DNA from: Salvia splendens
Taxonomy: Eukaryota > Streptophyta > Magnoliopsida > Lamiales > Lamiaceae
DNA length: 64,000 nucleotides
NCBI RefSeq assembly: GCF_004379255.2
Contig: NC_056040.1
Span: forward strand, 23,758,120 to 23,822,119
Reading direction: 5' to 3'
The position numbers and the translations under genes are program-made. The notes beneath the pieces were generated by a model. It was not told where the DNA came from. It was given only the letters and a program-made list of their open reading frames with translations, and ran no database searches. Shown here piece by piece: positions 1-11,959 of this stretch; position 1 is the stretch's first letter; every line of letters starts with the position of its first letter.

Positions 1-1507
1 CCAAAATATTTGATAAAATTATGTCATCCATACCATAGTGAACTCGAGTTTTAACATTTTAGAAAAGAATATCATCGAGTATCACAAAACATTTTCGTAG
101 ACTGGCCAGTCAAAACAATCTCCCCACTTTCTCCACAATCAATCAATCACATCCTCTTACCATAGTGCGACGAAAGTGTGGCCACACTATTCGCCCACGA
201 GACCGGCCGACTAGCAAGGACGGCTCCTGATCCCACCTGTGTACACAGCCTAATAGGGTTTGCGGCCCTACTCAGACCCGAATTCGTTTCACACATAGCC
301 CTATAGTCTAACGGAGCAAGCTCAAACGAACTAGGCATCAGGCAACAATCTCAACATCAAAACAATCATGGCATGACATAACACTTTAAACCACCCTTAT
401 ATCTCCAATATCATAATTTTGAAACGTAAAAGAGTTTTAGTAAAGAATGCCCACCTCGATTGCTTACAAACACGATTTACAACTTTATTGAAATCCTTGC
501 TCTTCGTACCCACGTACGCACAACAACCCTTATCAACATCATAACCACATAATACAACACAATTAGTTTTCTATCAACACATTACTCATGCATGCCCTAT
601 CGCTCCTTTCATCGTTTTCTCATATTGCCCATCCCAACGTTCACCATCATAAACGATACGAGCCCTTTGGCATACATCAACGTGCAACGCATAATCACAT
701 CATAGGATAAGTTCAAAACTTATCCTATGTATCATGTATTTCATTCAAAACTTGCCAACAAGACTATTTCAATCAAGACATGAATTTGGCAGAACAACAC
801 AGTCGTTTTGTAAGAATCATTAAAAATCCATCCGATATCATTTGAAGCTAAAATTTGGTCACCACACAGTAGACACATCAAGGTTCATCTAGTTAAAAAT
901 CCACACAAAAATCACATCTTTAGGTCGGTCAAAAACAAACACGAAACTCACTGGACGAGAATATAAATTCTGACAAGACTGCGCAGTTCAATTGAAAAAT
1001 TCGTTAAAAATTCATATTTTGTCAAACGAGGCTGAAATTTTGACACAACACAGAAGACACTTAATATTGCACTCAGTAAAACATTCGTGCCAAAATAAGA
1101 TCGTTTGGTTAGCCAAACACTCGTCGGAACCTACTGTCCGAACATCACAGTTTTCATGCTCAACATTTACAAACTAGGGTTTGTCTATTATTCATCCACA
1201 CATACATATTCATGCTTTCAACACATATTCCCGCTTCAAAAACGACATCACAACCATGTTCTCCTGTTTACACAACATTCACCAATGAATCATCCACAAA
1301 CTCACACACACATACATACACGCACATACACATACTTTCTCATGCAAACATCCTTCCCAACCGATTAATTTTTAGATCTACGATTTCTACACTCACTATA
1401 TGCATGAGGGGATCAAGAAACATGGATTCAACATCCACATTAATTAAAATAAAATAAGCCATCAAATAAAAATAATAAAAAAAGTCATAATTTTCCGGGG
1501 TGCTACA
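1..1507 (-). mobile_element. Partial long LTR of a gypsy-type retrotransposon
   Basis: Read on the minus strand, the sequence starting at 1507 is TGTAGCACCCCGGAAAATTA, a typical start of long gypsy LTRs (Tekay/Del-like). It interrupts the reading frame of the copia polyprotein exactly there, so this is the insertion edge. The other end of the LTR is not in the window. Positions 121-350 are GC-richer than their surroundings and resemble an LTR leader region. No ORF in 1-1500 looks coding; the 63-100 aa frames there have low-complexity composition. The lineage is inferred from the terminal motif only. Confidence 0.55.
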
Positions 1508-3640
1508 AGACTTGACATCAAGCTGCTGCAATTCCCAATCCAATTCTATCACCACAGCAAGCAAAATTCTGATAGAAGTGTGCTTCACAACAGAAGCAAA
1601 CACCTTATTGAAGTCCACACCTTCTTGCTGTGTAAACCCCCTAGCCACCAAACGAGCTTTGTACTTGATTATGTCTTTATCAGTAGTTTCATCCTTTTTC
1701 TTAAACACACATTTGCAGCTTACTAACCTCATTTCCTTCCCATCTGATTTCAACTGAGATGTGTCCACCAAAATTCGTATTTTATTATTGAATAAAGACT
1801 CAATTTCTTCATTCCTAGCTTCTATCCATCTTTCTATGTCCTTACTCCTCATAGCTTCTTTATAAGTGAGAGGATCAGTGAGCTCAATATTTTCAGCAGC
1901 ACATAAAGCATAATAGACCACATCAGAGAATTTCTCAGGAGGTCTCTCATTTCTTCTACCTCTATCTCTAGCAATTTGATATTCTCTGGTAGTCTCTGAT
2001 GTGCCTTCACGTTGACTGGAAGCACTTTCATTTTCAGCCTCTGACTCACTCACTGAGTCACTAACTTAACCTACACCTTGGCTCATAGTACCTGACTCCA
2101 CCTTAAAGAAGTCACTGTCTGCTTCATCAGGAATAGAATCATTTCTCAGATAGGGTATTTGAGTTTCAGTGAACACCACATCCCTGCTAACGATCACCTT
2201 CTGATTACCAGGCTCAATGCACCAGAGCCTATACCCCTTAACACCATTATGATAGCCAAGCATTATACATTTCAGAGCCCTGGCTTGAAGCTTACTTTGT
2301 CTAGCATGTGCATATGTTACACACCCAAACACCTTGTACTTTGAATAATCACTATGAGCTCCATACCACATGTAATCTGGAGTTTCTGACTTTAGAGCTG
2401 TACCAGGGCACTTGTTGATTAGATAAGCAGCAGTATACACTACCTCTCCCCAGAACTTGCTGCTTAAACCAGAGCTTAGAAGTATGCATCTTACCCTCTC
2501 AAGAATAGTTATGTTCATCCTCTCTGCAACCTCATTTTGTTGAGGGTTGCAAGGGATTGTTCTATGCCTCTTCATGCCCTTCTCTTTGCAAAACAGATCA
2601 AACTCAATAGAAAGATACTCTAGTCCATTATCAGTTCTAAAGCATTTCACGCTCGTGCCTTTCTCTAACTCCACCTCCTTGCACCACATTTTGAACTTTG
2701 TAAATGTTTCTGACTTATTTCTCAGAATATAGACCCACAACTTTCTAATATAATCATCAATAATAAACAAATAGTATCTTCCTCCACCAATAGAATTAAT
2801 AGGAGAAGGACCCCATAGATCACTGTGTATGTAGTCAAGAGGTATTGTAGATGAATGTATACCTGTAGGGTAGGGTGCTTTCTTTGCCTTTCCAAGAATG
2901 CATTGCTCATACGGATCCAACTTGCGGCTGACATCGCTAGGGATCAAACCCTTTTTTCACCAATTCTTTCATGCTTCCCTCAGCTGGATGGCCCAATCTC
3001 ATGTGCCATAACTTCAAATGTTCAGTAGATATGGAGTAGCTTTCTCCATCAACAGCTTCAGCAGTTAGGTAGTAGAGTGTATGCTCTCTTTCAGCCACCA
3101 TAACTAATTGATTCCCTGATTGCACCAGAATCTTTCCCTGACTCATCAAGATATTAAATCCCTTCTGTTCTAGCATCCCCAAAGAGATCAAATTCCTCTT
3201 CACTTCAGGAATGAACCTCACTTCTGTCAAGATCTCGGTGGAACCATCTTGAAGCCTCAGCTTCACCTTCCCAACTCCTTTGAGCTTGCAGATGTGATTG
3301 TTTCCAAGAAGAACTGTTCCATCTGCCTCCTTGAGATCATGAAACCAACTCCTATTGGTGGCACATGTGAAAACTACACCAAGAATCCATGATCCACTTC
3401 TGACTTACTGCACTTTCTAACACAATCTGAAGCTGGGCTGGTGGATCTACACCCTCTACACAATCAGAGGTGTTCTGCCCTTTGCCCTCAGATGCTTGCT
3501 TCCTCTTCCATGCAAAGCAATCTTTCTTTAGACGCCCAGGCTTCTTGCACCAGTGGCAAGATCTGGTGTCTTTTGGGGTATCAGAGGTGGATCCCTTGGA
3601 ATTTTCTTCATACTTCATTTTTAAGCACATGAGAAAAAGG
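1508..3640 (-). mobile_element. Tork/Tnt1-like copia relic, truncated at both ends
   Basis: Minus-strand remains of a Ty1/copia polyprotein. In order: a gag zinc knuckle (C-x2-C-x4-R/H-x4-C, near 3540), the protease-to-integrase linker, the GAG-pre-integrase motif LWHMRLGHPAEGS (near 3000), the integrase core with the DNG and E-containing RMN motifs (2066-2947), and the start of reverse transcriptase (KARLVARGFTQQEGVDFN, near 1640). The frame is broken between 2053 and 2066 and near 2937. The 3' part (rest of RT, RNase H, LTR) is cut off by the gypsy LTR at 1507. The gag N-terminus and 5' LTR are missing beyond about 3620, where Athila-like sequence begins. It is the same family as the fuller copy at 10745-18369. 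Not functional. Confidence 0.9.
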
Positions 3641-4483
3641 GGTCGAGAGATGGACTATTTCAAAAGAAAAGGGAATAGTGATAGAGGGGTCGAAATATAT
3701 GGGTAGCCAGGTTGATCAAGTTAATTAGCCAGGTTGATCAAATAAAAAAGTTAGGTTGATCAAGTAATAAAAAAAGAGTTGAAAAGTTGAAAAGGGCAGG
3801 AAAAAAAGTTTGTAACCTGACCCAGTAAGTCGAAAGTTAAGAAATAAGCCAGGAAGTTAAAGGCTAAGGTCGTAGCTTGACCAAGTGAGCTGCCAAGTGG
3901 CAAAGATGTAAACCCAGCTTGATCCGGTAAAGTTGTTCAGATCTTGGTCTCTTGACTCATGTGCTTTTCATTTTTCTTTTTCCAGTTTATATTTTTAAAT
4001 TTTAACCTAGAACCCCTAGGACCTTACCTAAACATATTACTACCTCGAGCCCCATTACAACCAAAACAAAGACCTTAAGGAACTATCTTGTGCAGTCAGA
4101 TTTGAGGTATTAAATGTGTAGCAATTACTGAGTAAACAGTCCTAACATCTCTGGTGAGAAATGAGTGACTGAGTGAATCCAACAGTTGGTTTAAATTTGA
4201 GCTATCTTGACGAACTGGCACCTTGATCAAGTGAACGTGAAAAGGTGGAAACAAAAGTTGCTGGCAAATGGATTGACCTCAACCTCGGGTATGATTGTTG
4301 GAAGTTTATTCGGTTTTATGCATCTATGTGAATATGTGTCTATGTTTTGAGTCTAGTGTTTTTCTTCTTCTTCTTTTACTTTCTTGAAACGAGAAACCAT
4401 GCCTGAAATTTACCTTATTCTCTTTTTCTTTTCTTTTATTTTCTTTATACTTGAGGACATGTGTGTTTTAAGTGTGAGCAGTT
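3641..4483 (+). mobile_element. 3' internal end of an Athila-like element, non-coding
   Basis: This stretch lies just upstream of an LTR start and ends in a tract reading TTGAGGACA ... AAGTGTGAGCAGTT, as is usual before the 3' LTR of Athila-type elements. The word TTGATCAAGT and variants recur many times here and inside the following LTR, showing common origin. No pol domain is present. The best explanation is that it is left from an upstream element copy whose 3' LTR is the one at 4484-5669, but the upstream portion is lost at the copia junction. Confidence 0.5.
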
Positions 4484-5669
4484 TGATAAGGCCTATTTCA
4501 TGCATCAGTTTAGAGGGTAAAATGTAGGCTACTTGATCAGTTTTCTGCGAAAATCGAGTGTTAATTGTGCAGGAATGCCGCTTGACCAATGACAGCAATG
4601 CCAAAATGATCAAGTTGTCGTAGAAGGCGAAAAAGGCCCTAAACAATGTGGGTTGATCAAGTTGATGTGCAAGCAGTTAGCCGGAGACCACTGCGAAACA
4701 GAAAGAGGACACGTATAACCGATGCGCTGGAAAGCATCATCAATCGGTTATCAAGGACAACGACAAAACAGAAAAGGGGACACGTATAGCTGACTCGACG
4801 GATAAGACGCGCAATTCCAACAAGGACGAAGATTCTCTACCAAAGTTGTTATCATAGCTGGAAGTTTGTAATGAAGAGTCTATAAATAGAGGACGCACCG
4901 CCATAGAAAAGAGCTTCCGGCCCTTTAATTCCTTCCTTTTTAGCTTCTGTTTCGTTCCTTTTAGAGAGTTAGCAATGATTAGCTAGAAAGTAAGAAAGAG
5001 TGCGACAGAGAAACCCAGATCTGTTCGGCGCTTTCCGACCGAAGACCTTTGGATTTATCGCTTTCTTACAATTCAGTTCTAGTTACTTAGTTAAATTCCG
5101 TGTTTGTTACGTAGTTGAAAAATAATTCTTGTTTGTTTTCTGCACTTTCCAAGTTCTGTTCTGAATATTGTTTTGAATCAAAGTTATTTATTTTCGGAAA
5201 TCTCGTCGACTGTTCTAGCTAAGTTTCAGTTTTAAATTCCCAGATCCATTGTTTGAACTTGCATAATGTTGAATGACAAAGTATTTCGTAGATTCGTAGC
5301 AAGCTTAGGTAGTTAAGTCATTTATTTCAGTTTGTCGCTTACCTGATCAGTTCATTTTTTTTCCAGCATGATATGTCACTTGATCAAGTAGATAGTTTAC
5401 ATTCTACCTAGCTTAATCCAGTAGTTTAAAAACACCCAACTTAAAGCGTGGCCGCAGACAAAACCCTGTTCTCTAAACACACACTCAACACACCAGCTTC
5501 TCAGTGGGATCGACCCCGTACTTGCCGCTTATTGTTGCATGTTAGGGAATTATAAATAATTTTGAAAGAGAGAGAGGCGCCTTGATCAAGTCGCAACGAC
5601 ATTTGCAAACTGATCCACCCGATTGGTTATCTTTCCATATAACTTGATCGGTCTCTTCTGCCTCTTTCA
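4484..5669 (+). repeat. Athila-like LTR, forward copy
   Basis: Starts TGATAAGGCCTATTTCATGC and ends CTCTTTCA, followed three bases later by a primer-binding site. It contains a TATA box (CTATAAATAG near 4880), consistent with an LTR promoter. A second copy of the same sequence occurs in inverted orientation at 8266-9458. I see no 5-bp target duplication around the pair. Confidence 0.8.
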
Positions 5670-5672
5670 AAA

Positions 5673-5690
5673 TGGCACCGTTGCCGGGGA
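5673..5690 (+). promoter_or_regulatory. Primer-binding site of the Athila-like element
   Basis: TGGCACCGTTGCCGGGGA lies 3 bases after the LTR end. This is close to the TGGCGCCGTTGCCGGGGA site usual in Athila-type elements, thought to pair with tRNA-Asp. It fixes the 3' border of the LTR and the direction of the element. Confidence 0.75.
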
Positions 5691-5775
5691 TGCATGGTGT
5701 TATTACGAAGATGTGTTTAATGCATATGTGTAAATAGTTTTATTTCTTTTTTTTAATCTATTTTTCTTTCCTTTC

Positions 5776-7091
5776 ATGAGAATGTACCACCGTGGAGGAC
5801 ACTGGAATCAACCGCTCATTTACAGAAATACAAACGCTCAGTGGCGAATCCAGGAGGCCGGTGTAGTAACCACTCGCCACAGAGCCGCGTTAGCAGCAGC
5901 CGCATCATCATCTACTGCTGAGCAACTGACCAGTGAAGAGGAAGGAGAGTTGTCCACGCCACCTAAACCACTACTCGAGGAATCAGAAACAAAGATGGCC
6001 GTCGTAGACAACGATTGGTGAATTGGCTCCCTACACGCCCATGACGAGAAGGAGCCCACTCATGCCATCACAGTTACCCAGGAATACGGGCAATCGCAAT
6101 CAAATCGGGGGTGCTCGCAGTGTTGTCAAATTTCTACAGACTCTCGAAGGAATGCCCTTATGCCTTTTTGGAGGAATTTTGCAGATATTGTGACATTCAA
6201 CCAGTACCAGCTGGATCCATATCAGAAGATTACAGGCTCAAGGAGATACCCTTCGATTTGAAGGGTGATGCTGGAATCTGGTTGTCAAGGTTGCCAGAAA
6301 GCTCGATTAGAACCTGGGCCGAGTTCCGCATGATCTTACTGGACCGCTTCTTCCCAACATCAAAGACAAGTGCCCTGAAGAGAGAAATTACAGAGGCAAG
6401 GCAGGAGTACGATGAGCCTCTTGGGCAATATTGAGACAGATTCCAAGGACTGCTGCAAGCGTGTCCTAATCACAAAATGGGAGAGTGGGAGGTCTATTCA
6501 ACCTTTTATGGTGGGTTGACGGTGGACAACAAGAATAATCTCAATCTAGCTGCCCAAGGGGATTTCTCCAAAACCCCATTCAGCCAAGCAAAGAGCATTC
6601 TGGAGAGATTGATCGAAGCAAAGAGATCATATGAGACCTCTCGAGGCGAGTACAGAAGAGGAGCGGTGCACGCAGCAGAAGCACAAAGCGACGAGAAGTT
6701 GGAGGCTCGATCTGAGCAAATGGAGAAGAAGCTGCTAGAAGCAGTGGAAAAGACCAGAGCGCCTCCACCTCCAGCTCCTAAAGAAAAGACGTATGCGCCA
6801 CCAACTTCGGAGAAGCACCATTATTACTACTGCGAGTTTCCTCTTGAAGCAGAAGCTCTGAATCAAGTAAACGGTGTCAGCCATTGGAACCCGGAAGGGC
6901 ACTGGGTCCAAGAGAAACAAAGGGATGCTCCATGGAGAGATCATCAAAATTTCAGGTGGAATGATCAGAGCCCAAGACAACCACCTCAACCATCTACACA
7001 ACAGACACAACCCTCCAAAGGGCAACCCAATTGGCCTGTTCGAAATCAAGAAAGACCGAACACTAGAGGAAACAGAGGGCAAAGTGGTTAA
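5776..7091 (+). pseudogene. Athila-like gag, broken
   Basis: An N-terminal frame (5776-6021) ends in a stop. The main gag frame runs from about 6111 to 7091 and holds a Retrotrans_gag domain (core GDAGIWLSRLPESSIRTW near 6265-6320, then FRMILLDRFFP). It has one in-frame TGA at 6432-6434; the frame stays open on both sides (6111-6431 and 6435-7091). The C-terminal part is rich in K, E, P and Q and I see no zinc knuckle. The capsid-like protein would package element RNA. No protease, RT or integrase follows, so the element is gag-only and non-autonomous (like TR-GAG elements) or has lost pol. Confidence 0.75.
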
Positions 7092-8225
7092 GGGAACTGG
7101 TGTGGCAGACCCAGGGTAACTGGTCCAGCGGAAGTCAAGCCCAACTGGTCGGGAAGACAACAAGAAGGGAACTGGGGATACAAACATCAAGGCCCCTAGT
7201 CAAGCAACTCCGGGAGACAACCAAACAACCAGGTGGTGAGCTATATTCCGCCACATCAAAAAGGAAACCAACAACACCAAGGGAACCAACCATACCATCA
7301 GCCCTAGTGTCAATCTGAGCACTATGGGTAGTCGGACTATCCTCAGCCCAGCCACGGTGGAGGACCTTCAAATCAGAGATAGAACAGGCACGCTAATGAA
7401 GGTCCAGGAGAGGTTATGGCTCCGCACCATCCAAATGATGCGATGCGCGAAATCCAGGAGGCACAGAAGGGAAAGGGGGGCAGCTCTAGACATGCTTACA
7501 AAGCCACTTTCTCAAGTTGCCATGTCACTAGGGGAACTGAGAGGAAATGAAGGAAAGATCCCTGCTACGGTGCAGCCTACTGGGCGAGAGAACATCAGCG
7601 AGGTCTCCCTGAGGTCAGAGCCGCGAAGGTATATCAAAGCCCCCCTCCACCTGCAAGTTCCCCAGTGTCTACATCTGGACAGAGCCGCGAAAAAGGAGTA
7701 GAGTCCAGTTCCCTTGATCAAGCCGCCGGAGGAAGAGATAAGGGAAAACTGAAAGTATGCGGCGAGACCTCAGGAGGAGGTCAAGGCGAGGAAACTGAGA
7801 AGGCCAAGCCCTACCCCTACTTCGGCATGATTTTGATTTGGGCACTATCTCCCACTTAGCCCAGTGTCTATTCTAAGTGTGAGAAGTTTGACTTGGTTTT
7901 TGATACACCTGTGCCGTTGCCTAACCCTTTTTCCACTTCATCGAATCGCTCGAGGGAGAGCTATAATGCAGTGGGAGGGGGGAGGGTTAGCCTAATTGAA
8001 ATCACACATGTCAAATTTAAAAACCAAACAAATAGATAGAATTAATTAGGGAAGTATGCATGAAATTGAGTAAATGAAAGATATGAATGTCTGGGGAAGA
8101 GTTAGAAAAAGGATACAACATGTTTACATGTGAAAACTTAATTGCTCTCAACTTGATCAGTTTGGATGACGTTAGTATGATGGAAATGCTCAATTTAAAG
8201 CCTTCTGTAAAGCTTCTCTAAAATG
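7092..8225 (+). mobile_element. Non-coding interior of the Athila-like element
   Basis: Between the gag relic and the inverted LTR. The ORFs at 7100-7860 are short, overlap one another and have no recognisable domain; they probably come from a decayed gag C-terminus. A purine-rich tract (GTGGGAGGGGGGAGGG, near 7971-7986) could be a former polypurine tract, which normally lies just before a 3' LTR. Confidence 0.5.
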
Positions 8226-8262
8226 GGAGTTATAAATAATTTCGAAAGAGAGAGAGGCGCCA
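8226..8262 (+). repeat. Short forward LTR segment joined at a GGCGCC palindrome to the inverted LTR
   Basis: GGGAGTTATAAATAATTTCG through AGAGAGGCGCC matches the forward LTR near 5540-5575. At GGCGCC it runs straight into the complement of the primer-binding site of the inverted LTR. The same word also lies inverted at 8351-8390, giving a local inverted repeat of about 37 bp with an arm spacing of about 90 bp. Confidence 0.7.
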
Positions 8263-8265
8263 TTT

Positions 8266-9458
8266 GGAAAGAGGCAGAAGAGACCGATCAAGTTATATGG
8301 AAAGATAACCGATCGGGTGGATCAGGTTGCAAATGTCGTTGCGACTTGATCAAGGCGCCTCTCTTTCTTTCAAAATTATTTATAACTCCCTAACATGCAA
8401 CAGTAAGCGGCAAGTACGGGGTCGATCCCACAGAGAAGCTGGTGCGTTGAGTGTGTGTTTAGAGAACAGGGTTTTGGCTGCGGCCACGCTTTAAGTTGTG
8501 AGTTTTTAAACTACTGGATTAAGTTAGGCAGAACATAAACTATCTACTTGATCATGTGACATATCATGCTGGAAAAAAATGAACTGATCAGGTAAGCGAC
8601 AAACTGAAATAAATGACTTAACTACCTGAGCTTGCTACGAATCTACGAAATAATTTTCCATTCAACATTATGCAAGTTCAGACAATGGATCTAGGAATTT
8701 AAAACTGAAACTAAGCTAGAACAGTCGACGAGATTTTCGAAAACAAATAACTTTGATTCAAAACAATATTCAAAACATAACTTGGAAAGTGCAGAAAACA
8801 AACAAGAATGATTTTTCAACTACGTAACAAATACAGAATTTAACTAAGCAACTGGAACTGAATTGTAAGAAAGCGATAAATCCAAAGGTCTTCGGTCAGA
8901 AATGAAACGGCGCCGAACAGATCTGTGTTTCTCTGTCGCACTCCTTCTTACTTTCTAGCTAATCATTACTAACTCTCTAAAAGGAACGAAACAAAAGCTA
9001 AAAAGGAAGGAACTAAAGGGCCGAAAGCTCTTTTCTATGGCGATGCGTCCTCTATTTATAGACTCTTCATAACAAATTTCCAGTTGTGATAACAACTTTG
9101 GCAGAGAATCTTCGTCCTTGCTGGAATTGCGCGTCTTATCCGTCGAGTCAGCTTATACGTGTCCCTTTTTCTATTTCGCAGTGTTCCTTGATAACCGATT
9201 GATGATCGCTTTCCAACGGATCGGTTATACGTGTCCTCTTTCTGTTTCGCAGTGGTCCCTGGCTAACTGTTTGCACATCAACTTGATCAACCCACACTGT
9301 TTTGGGCCTTTTTCGCCTTCTGCGACAACTTGATCAGTTCGGCATTGCTGTCCTTGGTCAAGCGGCATTCCTGCACAATTAACACTCGATTTCCGTGTGA
9401 AACTGATCAAGTAACCTACATTTTAACCTCTAAACCGATGCATGAAATAGGCCTTATA
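8266..9458 (-). repeat. Athila-like LTR, inverted copy
   Basis: The reverse complement of 4484-5669 with scattered differences. On the minus strand it starts TATAAGGCCTATTTCATGC (TG mutated to TA) at 9458 and ends CTCTTTCC at 8266, then AAATGGCGCC, the start of a primer-binding site. Together with 4484-5669 it makes a pair of inverted repeats of about 1.19 kb with 2.6 kb between them. Confidence 0.8.
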
Positions 9459-10739
9459 AAAAATGGTCATTAATTTAGTGGTAAGAATAAATAGAGTGGC
9501 TACACGAAAACATGTTTCTTTGAACATTCCTTAAACAAGTAAAATATTAGTAATAAAAATCCAATTTCCCTTGGAGGACTAGTGTGTTCCCTAATTAATT
9601 TCTCATATGGAAGTCGAACAAATTTAAAATAAGAATGCAAGTCTAATAGGATTGGACACATGATACAGTATACTATCCCATCGAGTGGGAAGAAGAGCTC
9701 AAGGCATGGGAGTACGAGCACACAACGATGCACAACAAGAAGGATGCTATTGGGAAGAAATTGGAGGCTCTGCTCTCCCCAATTTTGATGCTCTAATTCA
9801 CGTTGTGCATTTCAATGAAATGCAACTAAACCAACTCCCCCATATCATTCAATGTGTAGTTTAGAAACAATTTTTTCTAATTTTTTTGTGCATATTGATT
9901 TTTTTTAATCTTTAACTAGCTAGCCATTCTACATAAATCATCTCCAAAAGAAGGAATAGAGCTTCTTGATTAAAATCTAAAAGTGATTCCTTTTGTTTCA
10001 TCTATAGAAATTAATCCATTCGTCTTGATTCATTTATTTTCTTCGTCAAGTGGGATAGCATGAAATTAAATACGGACTACGAATGGAAAGGAAAAAGTTT
10101 TGTTTTAGAAATGTACTTTCCCTGTTTTTCTATTTCTTTTTTCTTATGGAATGAATTAACATCTTTTGCATCTTACAGAAAAAAAAAAGAGTTCAAATTT
10201 CTTAAAAATGAAGAAATATATATAAAAGGGCCAATTTTGGTTCAGTTTTATGGAATAAATCATGGCCCAAATAGACGGTCCAGTCGATAACGAATTTCTT
10301 CCGATTGTATAATCTACTTTTATAACCTTGACTTTTAATTTATCTCTTCACTAATAATTAACTATAAAATTGAACTATATTTTATTCAACATGTTAACTT
10401 CTGAATATTTTTCTATCATCCAAAAACCGCCCTTCTCCATTTACAAAAATTACTAATTAGAAACTAGAAAAATGGTTATGGGCTCCACCAGAAATATATA
10501 CGCCAGTACTAAGCTTTTTGATTTGATATAAGTATAAAATTCTAGCCCATTTTAGGTGGGCCTCAACATATGGGGCCATTAATTGCTTTCGAATCAAAAC
10601 CTTTTTTTTTGCATAATTAACCATAAAACAAATAAATCAATAGTGTTTGGGCATATAAATCAAGGTTCCAAATTCTTGAAGAAAATAAATGTCCATTATA
10701 TTAAGATCTACACACTTTTCACAATTTTCTATCTCTTCT
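9459..10739. other. Intergenic spacer
   Basis: AT-rich DNA between the Athila-like composite and the copia element. Apart from the exon-like piece at 9665-9796 I see no gene. A 76-aa frame at 10060-10290 has low-complexity composition and no domain. Confidence 0.5.
9665..9796 (+). pseudogene. Orphan exon-like fragment, unknown protein
   Basis: A 43-codon open stretch ending in TAA, with charged, protein-like composition (motifs EWEEELKAWEYEH and GKKLEALLSPIL). A CAG at 9665-9667 could be an acceptor. I do not recognise the family and there is no start codon, so this would be a last exon or a relic of one. Confidence is low. Confidence 0.25.
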
Positions 10740-10744
10740 CGAAG

Positions 10745-11089
10745 TATAAGAATTGAGTCCACATTCAGCTCTTAATCATGAAGAATTAAAGAAAGAAAGA
10801 ATGAATAAAAAACTAGCAGTTAGAGTTAATTAGTTTGTTAGAGTATGAGCTGTCATTGCTCAAGTTCTTATTCTTGGCTCCAATTGGGTTAGGAGCAGTC
10901 ACCTTTTAGTTTCTACTACTTAAATAGTAGTTTTGCTTGTATCTAGTAGTAGTGAGTCAATCAATAAAAAGAGAATTCCTTTTCTCCATGAAACCTCTCT
11001 TTCTTCATCAAGATTAGTGTGTATCTCTGTGTGCTCTGTGTGTGTGTGAATTCCTAAAGAGTGCGTAAGCTTTGTGTGCTGAGTTAACA
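10745..11089 (+). repeat. 5' LTR of the copia element
   Basis: 345 bp, from TATAAGAATTGAGTCCACAT (canonical TG mutated to TA) to GAGTTAACA. The matching 3' copy is at 18005-18369. Confidence 0.9.
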
Positions 11090-11091
11090 AG

Positions 11092-11111
11092 TGGCGCCGT
11101 CCAGTGGGAAA
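11092..11111 (+). promoter_or_regulatory. Putative primer-binding site of the copia element
   Basis: TGGCGCCGTCCAGTGGGAAA begins two bases after the 5' LTR. Its position is right for a tRNA primer site, although copia elements more often use an initiator-Met site. The tRNA used is not certain. Confidence 0.55.
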
Positions 11112-11148
11112 TTGAAGCTGGTTTGCAGAAGTTCAGACGGTTTCAGAG

Positions 11149-11959
11149 ATGGCAGCAAGGCTAGATGCAGAGAAATTCACAGGCAAAAATGATTATGGCT
11201 TGTGGAAGATGAAGATGAAGACAGTTTTGATTCAACAAGGTTTGGCAGCGGTTCTTGCTACTCCGAGTGAGAAAGGGAAAGCTCCAGTACCTGATGAAAA
11301 ATCCCAAGCCAAGCTTGATGAGATGCAGCTCAAGGCCCACAGTGCAGTCATCTTGTGTTTGGGAGATAAAGTTCTAAGGGATGTGCAAGAATCCAAGACT
11401 GCTATGCAGATTCTGGAGAAATTAGATGAATTTATTTGGCTAAGTCTCTAGCAAATAGACTTTACCTGAAGAAGAGGCTCTACTCCTACAGCTTTGCTAC
11501 TGACAGATCCATCATAGAGCAGCTGGAGGAGTTCAACAAGATTATTGATGATCTTGGCTCTGTGGATGTCAAGATTTCTGATGAAGATAAGGCTATCTTG
11601 ACACTAAATGCTCTGCCTAGTTCCTATGATCAATTGAGTGATGCCATCATCTATGGCAGAGACAAGCCTATTACTTACACAGAGGTTTATTCAGCCCTGG
11701 TGGCTAAAAAGCTTCAAAGAAATACCAGCAATGGGTCTGGTCTACAAGCCCCAGAGGCTCTAAATGTGAAGAAATTCAAGAAGCCTAAATTCAAGAAGAA
11801 GTATGAAGAACATTCCAAGGGATCCACCTCTGATACCTAAAAAGAAACTACTAGGTCATGCCACTGGTGCAAAAAGCCTAGGCATCTAAAGAAAGATTGC
11901 TTTGCATGGAAGAGAAAGCAGACCTCTAAGGGAAAAGGGCAGAACACCTCTAATTGTGT
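11149..11959 (+). pseudogene. copia gag, broken by a frameshift and a stop
   Basis: Starts at an ATG after a short leader; the first residues carry the gag motif FTGKNDYGLWKMKM. The frame shifts near 11436-11450 (two overlapping frames, 11149-11451 and 11436-11840) and a TAA at 11838-11840 comes just before the zinc knuckle (CHWCKKPRHLKKDC, near 11860-11900). The UBN2-like gag core lies between. At 11959 the frame is cut by the gypsy insertion. Confidence 0.85.

Noticed and set aside
7324..7859. ORFs after the Athila-like gag as possible protease or RT
   Set aside because: No DTG, YVDD or integrase motif in any frame. The frames overlap and have biased composition.
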